Of a stretch of DNA of 52,301 bases, positions 48,001 through 52,176 are shown piece after piece. Source of the stretch: Mycolicibacterium frederiksbergense (lineage in GTDB: Bacteria > Actinomycetota > Actinomycetes > Mycobacteriales > Mycobacteriaceae); NCBI RefSeq assembly GCF_029893345.1, contig NZ_JARXVE010000017.1, positions 1-52,301 on the forward strand. The letters run 5' to 3'. How positions within the stretch are numbered: position 1 is the first letter of the stretch; every line of letters begins with the position of its first letter. The notes below the pieces were generated by a model. The model was not told where the DNA came from, did not search any database, and saw nothing but the letters and a program-made list of their open reading frames with translations. The position numbers were made by a program, and so were the translations under genes.

Positions 48001-51000
48001 CGCCGGGATTTCCGGGCACGTGGAATTTCGCACCGACGTGTTCGACGCGGCCAGCATCCAGACCTTGATTGAGCGGTTGGAGCGGGTGTTGGTGGCTTTG
48101 ACTGTTGATCCGGCTCGGTTGTTGTCGTCGGTGGATGTGTTGGGTGCCGGTGAGCATGCCCGGCTGGATGAGGTGGGTCATCGGGCGGTGTTGACGCGAT
48201 CGGCGCCCGCGCCGGTGTCGATTCCGGTGTTGTTTGCCGCGCAGGTGGCCCGCGCATCGGAGGCGGTGGCGGTGGTTTTTGAGGGTCGCTCGATGTCGTA
48301 TCGCGAGTTGGATGAGGCGTCGAATCGGTTGGCGCGCTTGCTGGTCGGTCGTGGTGTGGGCCCTGGTGGGTGTGTGGGGCTGCTGTTGTCCCGTTCCGCC
48401 GACGCGATCGTGGCGATCCTGGCGGTGCTCAAGGCGGGGGCGGCGTATGTGCCGATCGATCCGGGGGTTCCGCGGGAGCGGATTGGGTTTGTGCTTGCTG
48501 ATGCCGCGCCGATCGCCGTGATCACCACTGCGGGGTTGCGTTCGCGGTTGGACGGGTTTGATGTGGTGGTTGTCGATATCGGGGATCCCGCTGTTGACAG
48601 TCAGTCGGGTTCGGCGCTGCCACTGCCGGGTCCGGATGACATCGCTTACCTGATTTACACCTCGGGGACGACGGGGGTTCCGAAGGGGGTGGCGATCACT
48701 CATCGCGGTGTGACTTGGTTGTTGGGGTCGTTGGATGTGGGGTTGCCGGCGGCGGGGGTGTGGAGCCAGTGTCATTCGTTGGCTTTCGATGTTTCGGTGT
48801 GGGAGATCTTTGGTGCGCTGCTGCGTGGTGGGCGGTTGGTGGTGGTACCCGAAGTGGTGGCGGGTTCTCCGGATGAGTTCCATGAGGTGTTGGTTGCGCA
48901 ACGGGTGAGTGTGTTGACTCAGACTCCTTCTGCGGTAAGGGGTTTGTCCCCTGAGGGGTTGGAGTCGGTGGCGTTGGTGGTCGGTGGTGAGGTGTGTCCG
49001 GTTGAGGTGGTGGATCGGTGGGCGCCGGGGCGGGTGATGGTCAATGCCTATGGCCCGACCGAGACGACGATGTGTGTGGCGGTCAGTGCGCCGCTAGCTG
49101 CTGGGTCGGGAGTGCCGCCGATTGGGTCGCCGGTGGCGGGGGCGGCGTTGTTTGTGCTGGATGGGTGGTTGCGTCCGGTGCCGGTCGGTGTGGTGGGGGA
49201 GTTGTATATCGCTGGTGGTGGTGTGGGGGTTGGGTATTGGCGTCGGGCCGGGTTGACGGGTTCTCGGTTTGTGGCGTGTCCGTTCGGGGCGGCGGGCGGA
49301 ACGATGTATCGCAGCGGGGATTTGGTGTGTTGGGGTGTTGATGGGCAGTTGCGGTATGTGGGGCGTGCTGATGAGCAGGTCAAGATCCGTGGGTATCGCA
49401 TCGAGTGCGGTGAGGTGCAGGCGGCTCTGTCCAGGTTGGATGGGGTGGATCAGGCGGTGGTGATTGCCCGCGAGGATCGCCCCGGGGATAAGCGTTTGGT
49501 GGGGTACGTGACCGGCACGGCGGACCCGGTCGAGATTCGCGCCGCACTATCCGAACGGTTGCCGGAGTTTATGGTGCCGGCCGCGGTGGTGGTGTTGGAT
49601 GCGTTGCCGTTGACGGTCAACGGCAAATTGGATACCCGTGCTCTGCCGGCACCTGAATACCTAAGTGGCGGTGGTCGTTACCGCGCTCCGACTAACCCGG
49701 TCGAGGAGATCCTGGCCGGCATCTACGCCCGGATACTCGGGCTGGATATGGAGCGGGTCGGGGTCGATGACTCGTTCTTCGATTTGGGTGGAGATTCACT
49801 GTTGGCGATGCGGGTGGTCGCCGCGGCCAACACCGCACTGAATGCTGACCTTTCAGTATCCAACGTATTCGACACGCCGACCATAAGTAGCTTGAGCCAG
49901 CAGGTGGAGAGACATGCCAGCAAGGTAGACGCAGCCTCCGCTAACGGGCCGAGCTTTGCGTCGGTGCACGGCCGCGATAGCGCCGAGGTGCACGCCCGCG
50001 ACCTCACGCTGGACAAGTTCATCGACGTCACGACGCTGACCGCGGCCCCGACGCTGCCACGCGCAAGCACCGAGATCCGGACGGTCCTGTTGACCGGGGC
50101 GACCGGCTTCCTCGGGCGTTACCTGGCCCTGGAATGGCTTGAGCGGATGGACCTGGTAGGCGGCACGCTGATGTGCTTGGTACGGGCCAAGTCCAACGAG
50201 GATGCGCAGCAACGCTTGTACAAGACCTTCGACAGCGGCGACCCGGAACTGCTGCGACACTTCCAGGAACTGGCCGCCGATCATCTGGAGGTCCTCGCCG
50301 GCGACAAGGCCGAAGCCAACCTAGGCCTGGACCAGCAGACCTGGCAGCGGCTGGCCGACACCGTCGACCTGATCGTCGATCCCGCAGCCTTGGTCAGCGG
50401 CGTCCTGCCTTACCGCGAGCTGTTCAGGCCCAACGTCGTGGGCACCGGCGAGCTGATTCGCCTCGCGCTCACCACGAAGCTGAAGCCCTACACGTACGTG
50501 TCGACCGGCAACGTAGGCGACCAGGTCGAGCGGTCGGCGTTTACCGAGGACGCCGACATCCGGGTGATCAGCCCCACCCGCACAATCGACAACAGCTTCG
50601 TCAACGGCTACGGCACCAGCAAGTGGGCCGGCGAGGTGCTATTGCGCGAGGCCAATGACCTGTGCGGGCTGCCGATCGGCGTGTTTCGTTGCGACATGAT
50701 CCTGGCCGACACCACATATGCGGGTCAGCTCAATGTGTCGGACCTGTTCACCCGAATGGTGCTGAGCCTGTTGGCCACTGGCATCGCGCCCGCCTCGTTC
50801 TACCAGCTTGACGCCGACGGCAACCGGCAACGCGCGCACTTCGACGCGCTGCCCGTCGAATTCATCGCCGAAGCGATCACCACGCTGAGCACCCAGGAGG
50901 TCGACGGGTTTGAGTGCTATCACGTGATGAACCCGCACGACGACGGCATCGGGCTCGATGAGTACGTCGACTGGGTGATCGAGGCCGGTTACCCGCTCCA

Positions 51001-51289
51001 GCGCATCGGTGACTTCGGGGAATGGTTGCACCGGTTTGAGACCGGTCTGCGTGCCCTGCCGGATCGACAGCGCCGGCGCACCGTGCTGGAGATGTTGCCG
51101 TTGGGCGATGCCGCGTATTTGCAGCCTGCAGAGCCGATGCGCGGGTCCTACGCGCCGACCGACCGATTCCGTGCCGCGGTGCGAGAACTGAGAATCGGCC
51201 CCGACCACGATATCCCGCACGTGTCGGCGCCGATCATCGTCAAATACGTCACCGACCTACAACTGCTCGGGCTAGATCAATGGCGGTAG
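32882..51289 (+). CDS. Five-module nonribosomal peptide synthetase with terminal thioester reductase
   Basis: A single 6135-residue protein with domain order C-A-T / C-A-T / C-A-nMT-T / C-A-T / C-A-T / R. Phosphopantetheine Ser residues are 1000, 2057, 3521, 4582 and 5639. It has no epimerase and no thioesterase. The opening C domain suggests that an acyl chain is attached first (lipoinitiation), and the reductase would release an aldehyde or, after a second reduction, an alcohol, as for alaninol in glycopeptidolipids. The predicted product is thus an acyl-pentapeptide, N-methylated at residue 3. ATG 32882 is followed by a normal C-domain start (FPLMRGQLDVWLAQE); the ribosome site is weak. 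Mycobacterial A domains usually need an MbtH partner, which is not nearby. TTG, GTT and GGT codons are much more frequent in the A-T parts of modules 1, 4 and 5 than in the C domains. Confidence 0.97.
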   Translation: METQLSDRVFPLMRGQLDVWLAQETDRFAARWQLGYLVRLEGMLQPDLLECAIRQVVREAEPLRAAFFEEDGQVFQKTVDYPDVELACHDLMGSQDPVQEAHRLASSIQRTLMPLTGPLFKFALLQTQVAESYFFVCCHHIVADGIGLALVCHRIGDVYGAMASGAPIPPAYFGSLRDLIDCESEYEASTDYLDDQAYWAENLPLESEPRYRLAPAAVGERDPYESSVPVQLDPVVVAGVQELAQALGVRRSSVITAACALLVHGCDIESSEVVFDFPVSRRVRPETQTVPGMVTGFVPLTLKVSPGSAVAGFCEHVDTRLREALQHQRFQVRAIENKARLRGSAQPPNRVILNFIPTTHLANVAGAKASGTLTHTNLVDQFGLDFFIDDDRLFLGAQPSATTSGSAGAGQWFSDCDVRDLVQRLERVLVALTVDPARLLSSVDVLGAGERARLDEVGHRAVLSASVSASVSIPVLFAAQVARRPEAVAVVFEGRSMSYRELDEASNRLARLLVGLGVGPGQCVGLLLSRSVEAVVAILAVLKAGAAYLPMDPGVPRERIGFVLADAGPLVVLTTSGLADRLDGFDVVVVDIGDPAVDSQSGSALPGSGPAPVDVAYLIYTSGTTGVPKGVAITHRNVTGLLGSLDVGLPAAGVWSLCHSLAFDVSVWEIFGALLRGGRLVVVPEVVAGSPDEFGEVLVAQRVSVLTQTPSAVRGLSPEGLESVALVMAGEACPVEVVDRWAPGRVMVNAYGPTETTMCVAVSAPLIPGQDVVPIGSPVVGAALFVLDGWLRPVPVGVVGELYVAGSGVGVGYWRRAGLTGSRFVACPFGVPGERMYRSGDLVCWGVDGQLRYVGRADEQVKIRGYRIECGEVQVALSGLDGVDQAAVIAREDRPGDRRLVGYVTGTADPAEIRVQLGERLPEFMVPAAVVVLDALPLTVNGKLDVRALPSPEYRSGGGGYRAPGTPVEEILAGIYADVLGLGVERVGVDDSFFDLGGDSLLAMRVVAAANTALDTDLSVPNVFDTPTVARLALRIGADVSRPEPLVAGERPAVVPLSFAQQRLWFIDQLQGLSSVYNIPAALRLRGRLDSEALGAALTDVVGRHESLRTLFVAPEGIPQQLVVAPEQADFGWQIIDATGWPESRLGAAINSAACYMFDLETEIPLRALLFRVGDDEHVLVAVVHHIGADGWSIATLVRDLGVAYASRCARRAPGWAPLPVQYVDYTLWQRAQFGDLEDSDSRIAAQVAYWEQALAGMPERPQLPTDRPYPPVADFRGASVVVEWPALLQQRVREVAREHNATSFMVIQAALLALLSRLSASSDVAVGFAIAGRGDPALDELVGFFVNTLVLRVDLGGDPTVAELLAQVRSRSLAAYEHQDVPFEVLVERLNPTRSLAHHPLVQVVLAWQNFPGHTSDPAAGLALGDLQVSQMPVDTQSARMDLTFTLAERFTEVGEPAGIYGDVEFRTDVFDAESIHVLIERLERVLVAMTADPARSLSSVDLLDVGEHARLDEVGNRAVLTLPAGTPVSIPALFAAQVARAPEAVALTFEGRSMTYRQLEEAADRLAHLLAAQGVGAGQCVGLLFSRSVEAVVAILAVLKTGAAYLPIDPVLPAARIGFMLADAVPIAAITTTGLRSRLDGSDVVVIDVDDPAVDGQPGTALSPPCPDDVAYLIYTSGTTGVPKGVAVTHRNVTRLFDGLDVGVELGPGQVWAQCSSLSFDFSVWEIWGALLHGGRLVVVPEQVTRSPQELQALLVSEHVTVLSQTPSAVGMLDPLVLGSVAALMVAAEPCPAEVVDRWAPGRVLVNGYGPTETTVYATISAPLQAGSGVVPIGSPVPGAALFVLDQWLWPVPAGVVGELYVAGRGVGVGYVRRAGLTGSRFVACPFAPGTRMYRTGDLVSWGTDGQLRYLGRADDQVKIRGYRIELGEIQTVLADVDGVDQAVVIAREDHPGDKRLVGYITGTADPAGVRAALAERLPAYMVPAAVVVLDVLPLTVNGKLDKRALPAPEYQDAGGGYRAPATPVEEILAGIYARVLGLGRVGIDDSFFDLGGDSLSAMRLVAAIKTALDAGLAVRTLFDAPTVAQLAPRVGEDSGKRAALVAGERPSVIPLSYAQNRMWFLNRFEGGAATYNMPTAFRINGRLDVKALAAALDDVIARHESLRTVFPDIDGVPSQTVLAARPGLWRRGGPAVVAVAQDDVAGELISLAEYQFDLSAEIPIRVQIYSVGPEQYVVGIVAHHIAFDGWSMAPMVRDVGQAYRARLRGQAPDWLPLPVQYADYTLWQQDWLGSEFDPDSVIAGQLAYWRQELADLAEVVSLPTDRPRPPVASYRGDAVDLRIDPASWAGIKAVAAEGNATVSMVLQAVLAVALHRAGVGEDVVLGTPIAGRVDQALDELVGFFVNSWVLRVAVDPALRFSEVLEGVRQKALDAYANQDVPFELLVECLNPTRSASHHPLFQVALAFQNNVRPEIVLDELGVEQVVADIRTARFDLEFDLRELPSGQVSALFDLKASPAEGLGVLMAAGVVTYATDLYDRSSIERLVGWFGRVVDAVVADSSVVVGEVGLLDRGERDLVLHGWSGADVAAPVGLGPELLATAVAAGGDGLAVVDGARQWSYRELDEVSNRLARLLIEAGVGPERAVGVAMDRCAELVLAWWAVLKAGGVYVPVDRAHPAERIATVLDTAEAMCVLTRGTGPVAGAGTRPVLDIDALDLSRSSAEPISDTDRLAPLGIDDAAYVIFTSGSTGTPKGVAVSHAGLLGQAAAHRELFGLGPQSRVLMVAAPTFDASVFEWLWAVASGAALIVAPPDCYAGEALTALVQDQRVDAALITPTVLATLDRTRTAGMTTLVTGGEACPAELVTAWAPGRRMFNAYGPTEVTIWSTWSVMSAGAPVRIGAPIPGTCALVLDARLNPAPVAVVGELYLAGPAVALGYVGRAELTADRFVANPFGEPGARMYRSGDLVRWTAVGTLEYLGRADAQVKLRGQRLELGEIENTLLACPQVTRAAATVHRGSTGVDHLIGYITLEHSSTADHDADVVDQWQQIYDELYDADLEVAEFGSDFRGWNSSYTDEPIPLQQMQEWRSAAVDRILALQPRRVLELGVGSGLLLSQIAPKCVEYWGTDFSAPTIQKLEAAVAGQPWGDRVRLLTQPAHITEGMPQDYFDTIVLNSVIQYFPSAGYLAEVIDKAVELLAPGGALFIGDVRNHSLQGAFQTGVALARTGTGTDTDEIRQRVQRAVLGEPELLLAPEFFATWAAEHPSVAGVGIQVKRGEADNELSRYRYDVTIHKTPTSMCSLANAPSWGWTDCAGLSGLNAELMSQRPHMVRVTEIPRAGVIADVGIEQALAAGLPVANATVTADTVTPEQLYRLGEAAGYQVAVTWGAQPGTVDAVFIAHDNLGRIPVLTDLYLASDGTHHRSSYANDPHTNAKVSVVRQWLGARLPEYMVPSQIVVLEEFPLTSSGKIDRKSLPEPVFAAVSFRAPQTETEKIVAEVFAEVLGLDRVGLDDDFFALGGDSLIAIRVCARLQSALGRGVPVRYLFDTSTAGELSEYLDRHQGDTARPPLTAQPRPAAVPLSFAQQRLWFIDQLRGPSPLYNVPAALRLRGALDADALGAALVDVVGRHESLRTLLPAVEGIPRQLVVPAERADFGWDVIDVSGWPAGRLGEAINSAVCYTFDLATEIPLRATLFRVGDDEHVLVAVLHEVAADGWSMTRLLRDIGVAYTSRCAGQAPGWAPLPVQYVDYTLWQRAQFGDLDDSESRIAAQLADWERTLAGMPERLQLPTDRPYPPVADQRGARVAVDWPALLQQQVARVGREHNATGFMVMQAALAVLLSKLSASSDVAVGFAIAGRGDPALDELVGFFVNTLVLRVDLAGDPTVAELLAQVRSRSLAAYENQDVPFEVLVERLNPTRSLAHHPLVQVMLGWNNFPGQVEVPADGLSLGDLQVSPLVRDTQTAKMDLVFFLKERWTEAGEPAGISGQVEFRTDVFDAASIQTLIERLERVLVALTVDPARLLSSVDVLGAGEHAHLDEVGHRAVLSASVSASVSIPVLFAAQVARAPEAVAVVFEGRSMSYRELDEASNRLAHLLVGLGVGPGQCVGLLLSRSVEAVVAILAVLKVGAAYVPIDPGVPRERIGFVLADAGPLVVLTTAGLGSRLDGFDVVVVDVDDPAVDSQSGSALPGSGPAPVDVAYLIYTSGTTGVPKGVAITHRNVTGLLGSLDVGLPAAGVWSQCHSLAFDVSVWEIFGALLRGGRLVVVPEVVAGSPDEFGEVLVAQRVSVLTQTPSAVRGLSPEGLESVALVMAGEACPVEVVDRWAPGRVMVNAYGPTETTMCVAVSAPLIPGQDVVPIGSPVVGAALFVLDGWLRAVPAGVVGELYIAGGGVGVGYWRRARLTGSRFVACPFGARGERMYRSGDLVRWRRDGQLEYLGRADEQVKIRGYRIECGEVQAALSGLDGVDQAVVIAREDRPGDKRLVGYVTGTADPVEIRAALSERLPEFMVPAAVVVLAALPLTVNGKVDTRALPAPEYLSGGGRYRAPANPVEEILAGIYADVLGLDMERVGVDDSFFDLGGDSLLAMRVVAAANTALDTDLSVPNVFDTPTVARLALRIGADVSRPEPLVAGERPAVVPLSFAQQRLWFIDQLLGPSPLYNVPAVLRLRGRLDAEALGAALTDVVGRHESLRTLLPAVEGIPRQLVVAPERADFGWDVIDVTGWPESRLGEAINSAACYTFDLATEIPLRARLFRISDDEHVLVAVVHHIGADGWSITALVRDLGVAYASRCAGRAPGWAPLPVQYVDYTLWQRAQFGDFDDSDSRIGGQLAYWEQALAGMPERLQLPTDRPYPSVADQRGASVAVDWPAGLQQRVREVAREHNATSFMVIQAALLALVSKLSASSDVAVGFAIAGRRDPALDELVGFFVNTLVLRVDLTGDPTTAELLDQVRARSLAAYEHQDVPFEVLVERINPTRSRAHHPLVQVVLAWQNFPGQVNIPATGLSLGDLQVTPLPVDTQSARMDLTFTLAERFTDAGEPAGISGHVEFRTDVFDAASIQTLIERLERVLVALTVDPARLLSSVDVLGAGEHARLDEVGHRAVLTRSAPAPVSIPVLFAAQVARASEAVAVVFEGRSMSYRELDEASNRLARLLVGRGVGPGGCVGLLLSRSADAIVAILAVLKAGAAYVPIDPGVPRERIGFVLADAAPIAVITTAGLRSRLDGFDVVVVDIGDPAVDSQSGSALPLPGPDDIAYLIYTSGTTGVPKGVAITHRGVTWLLGSLDVGLPAAGVWSQCHSLAFDVSVWEIFGALLRGGRLVVVPEVVAGSPDEFHEVLVAQRVSVLTQTPSAVRGLSPEGLESVALVVGGEVCPVEVVDRWAPGRVMVNAYGPTETTMCVAVSAPLAAGSGVPPIGSPVAGAALFVLDGWLRPVPVGVVGELYIAGGGVGVGYWRRAGLTGSRFVACPFGAAGGTMYRSGDLVCWGVDGQLRYVGRADEQVKIRGYRIECGEVQAALSRLDGVDQAVVIAREDRPGDKRLVGYVTGTADPVEIRAALSERLPEFMVPAAVVVLDALPLTVNGKLDTRALPAPEYLSGGGRYRAPTNPVEEILAGIYARILGLDMERVGVDDSFFDLGGDSLLAMRVVAAANTALNADLSVSNVFDTPTISSLSQQVERHASKVDAASANGPSFASVHGRDSAEVHARDLTLDKFIDVTTLTAAPTLPRASTEIRTVLLTGATGFLGRYLALEWLERMDLVGGTLMCLVRAKSNEDAQQRLYKTFDSGDPELLRHFQELAADHLEVLAGDKAEANLGLDQQTWQRLADTVDLIVDPAALVSGVLPYRELFRPNVVGTGELIRLALTTKLKPYTYVSTGNVGDQVERSAFTEDADIRVISPTRTIDNSFVNGYGTSKWAGEVLLREANDLCGLPIGVFRCDMILADTTYAGQLNVSDLFTRMVLSLLATGIAPASFYQLDADGNRQRAHFDALPVEFIAEAITTLSTQEVDGFECYHVMNPHDDGIGLDEYVDWVIEAGYPLQRIGDFGEWLHRFETGLRALPDRQRRRTVLEMLPLGDAAYLQPAEPMRGSYAPTDRFRAAVRELRIGPDHDIPHVSAPIIVKYVTDLQLLGLDQWR
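34151..36033 (+). repeat. NRPS A-T repeat, copy 1
   Basis: Near-identical at the DNA level to copy 2 (44897-46779), of exactly the same length, with scattered single-base and small-block differences concentrated around the A3 and A8 regions. It covers the end of the C domain, all of A and T, and the linker. Confidence 0.9.
36034..39195 (+). other. NRPS module 2: C - A - T
   Basis: C2 has an intact HHIGADG (His1185, His1186). A2 has YTSGTTGVPKG from Tyr1677 and its pocket, aligned by eye, reads DFWSMAGVYK. The DFW opening resembles threonine codes, but the rest does not match, so the substrate is open. T2 has Ser2057 in LGGDSLSAM. This A-T pair is clearly diverged in DNA from those of modules 1, 4 and 5. 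Confidence 0.8.
39196..43590 (+). other. NRPS module 3: C - A - N-methyltransferase - T
   Basis: C3 has HHIAFDG (His2242, His2243). A3 has FTSGSTGTPKG from Phe2744 and a pocket read as DAFLVGAIWK, suggesting a small or branched aliphatic residue. Between the A8 and A10 motifs lies an inserted SAM-dependent N-methyltransferase (residues about 3030-3430): VLELGVGSG from Val3103, YWGTDFS, IVLNSVIQYFPS and GGALFIGDVRN. The A domain resumes with PEYMVPSQIVVLEEFP and SSGKIDRK (Lys3468). T3 has Ser3521. The module therefore adds an N-methylated residue. Its A domain belongs to a different lineage from the other four (TSGSTG rather than TSGTTG). Confidence 0.85.
43591..46779 (+). other. NRPS module 4: C (altered HHxxxDG) - A - T
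   Basis: C4 otherwise matches C2 and C5 closely, but its active site reads HEVAADG: the second, catalytic His is Glu3709. This domain must use the N-methylated residue as donor. A4 has YTSGTTG from Tyr4202 and the same pocket code as A1, DVWTVAAMCK, so modules 1 and 4 should load the same amino acid. T4 has Ser4582. Confidence 0.8.
44897..46779 (+). repeat. NRPS A-T repeat, copy 2
   Basis: Same block as copy 1, in module 4. Its last part, from the A10 region through the linker, is also shared with copies 1 and 3. Runs of hundreds of bases differ at only a few positions. Confidence 0.9.
46780..49890 (+). other. NRPS module 5: C - A - T
   Basis: C5 has HHIGADG (His4767, His4768). A5 has YTSGTTG from Tyr5259 and pocket DVWTVGAMCK, one change (Ala to Gly at the sixth code position) from A1 and A4. 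This may widen the pocket or relax specificity. T5 has Ser5639 and is followed by a linker of about 75 residues before the reductase. Confidence 0.8.
48074..49881 (+). repeat. NRPS A-T repeat, copy 3
   Basis: Same block in module 5. The likeness ends in the T-domain tail at about 49881, where the linker to the reductase begins. A few windows (around 48610 and 49090) instead resemble module 2 sequence, a mosaic pattern. Confidence 0.9.
50072..51289 (+). other. NRPS terminal thioester reductase (R) domain
   Basis: Residues about 5731-6135. The NAD(P)-binding motif is VLLTGATGFLGRYLALEWL (from Val5735), and the extended-SDR active site is Tyr5910-x3-Lys5914 in YGTSKWAGE. MCLVRAKSNEDAQQRL and VVGTGELIRLAL are typical of NRPS and carboxylic-acid-reductase R domains. 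It reduces the carrier-bound thioester with NADPH to an aldehyde, possibly on to an alcohol. No Thr is seen at the usual Ser/Thr triad position on a quick look (YVSTGNVGD supplies both Ser and Thr), so activity is likely. Confidence 0.9.
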
Positions 51290-51312
51290 GCATGGCCAAT
51301 TGGACCGGTGTC

Positions 51313-51768
51313 TCACTCCAAGTCGGACAAGACCTTTCGCGCGGCTTCGAGTTCGGCCTCGAGGGCGGCGACCTTGGCGGCCTGCTGGGAGCGCGCCTCC
51401 TCGATCACCTCGTCGATCGGGGTGGAGAGGTCCTCGTGTAGTTCCTTGGCCGCACGCGAAACCGCTGCGGCTGCGACCGCGACGTTGCGAGCCAGGTAGG
51501 TGGTGCCCTGCTTGAGCTCGGCGTGCCATTCGCCGTCGGCGGTACCCGTGACAGTCAGGGTCAGCTCGATGGTTTTGGCCTTCTTGCTCGGCGCCTTTTT
51601 GGCCGGCGCCTTCCTAACCTTCTCTCCGGCAGAAGCTTCCGGGGCGGGCGCATCGGCCGTCGCCGTATCCTCAGGCGCGTTGTTCTCGACGGAAGTCACC
51701 GGGGCGTCGGGAGTGTCGGAGTCGGTAGGCCACGTTTCCGCTACCTGAGTGTCTACAGTCATCGTCAC
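51313..51768 (-). CDS. Conserved small Ala/Lys-rich protein (DUF6319-like)
   Basis: A 151-residue protein. Residues 1-50 are acidic and disordered (TDSDTPDAPVTS, ENNAPEDTATAD). A basic histone-H1-like stretch follows (KVRKAPAKKAPSKKAKT), then a short beta segment (IELTLTVTGTADGEWHAELK) and a long amphipathic helix or coiled coil (about 98-151) rich in Ala and Glu. I recall this layout from a conserved actinobacterial family named DUF6319; function unknown, and the basic tail suggests DNA or RNA contact. AAGGAG six bases upstream supports GTG 51768 over ATG 51762. It converges on the NRPS with a 23-base gap. Confidence 0.75.
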   Translation of the reverse strand: MTMTVDTQVAETWPTDSDTPDAPVTSVENNAPEDTATADAPAPEASAGEKVRKAPAKKAPSKKAKTIELTLTVTGTADGEWHAELKQGTTYLARNVAVAAAAVSRAAKELHEDLSTPIDEVIEEARSQQAAKVAALEAELEAARKVLSDLE

Positions 51769-52176
51769 GGCGAACTCCTTCTCAACATCGCCCGCAATGA
51801 GCGGGATGGGCGGTGAGCAGTATTAGAACACACGTTCGACCATAGGGTTCAACTTGCCCCTCTCGCCAACCTCTCGTCGTGTTCGGAGCTATGGGTGTCG
51901 TCAAGTAGTTGGGCCCCGGTCTCGTCGCAGCGTTTGACGGTGTGGTGGAGGCTAGCGGGGCGGTGAAGAACGCGGCGGCGCATGTGCCCTACTTGCCCGG
52001 GGAGAGGTCCCCTGCTGCACCGTCGAAGGCGTGCCCTACTTCACCCCGCCCGGCGATCCCTGCTAACAGTATGAGGGATCGCGGCGGCCGGCCCGGTCGT
52101 CGCATCTGGTGGACTGAACTGCCCGATCGTGATTTACGGTGTCGCGACAGGAAGGGCATCGACATGGAGGGAACAG
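51769..52176. other. Intergenic region before the right lipoprotein copy
   Basis: About 400 bases without a gene I can support. One frame near 52020-52065 ends VEGVPYFTPPGDPC and a stop, which could be the 3' scrap of a small secreted protein, but no start or body is visible. No clear hairpin or operator was seen. Confidence 0.5.
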
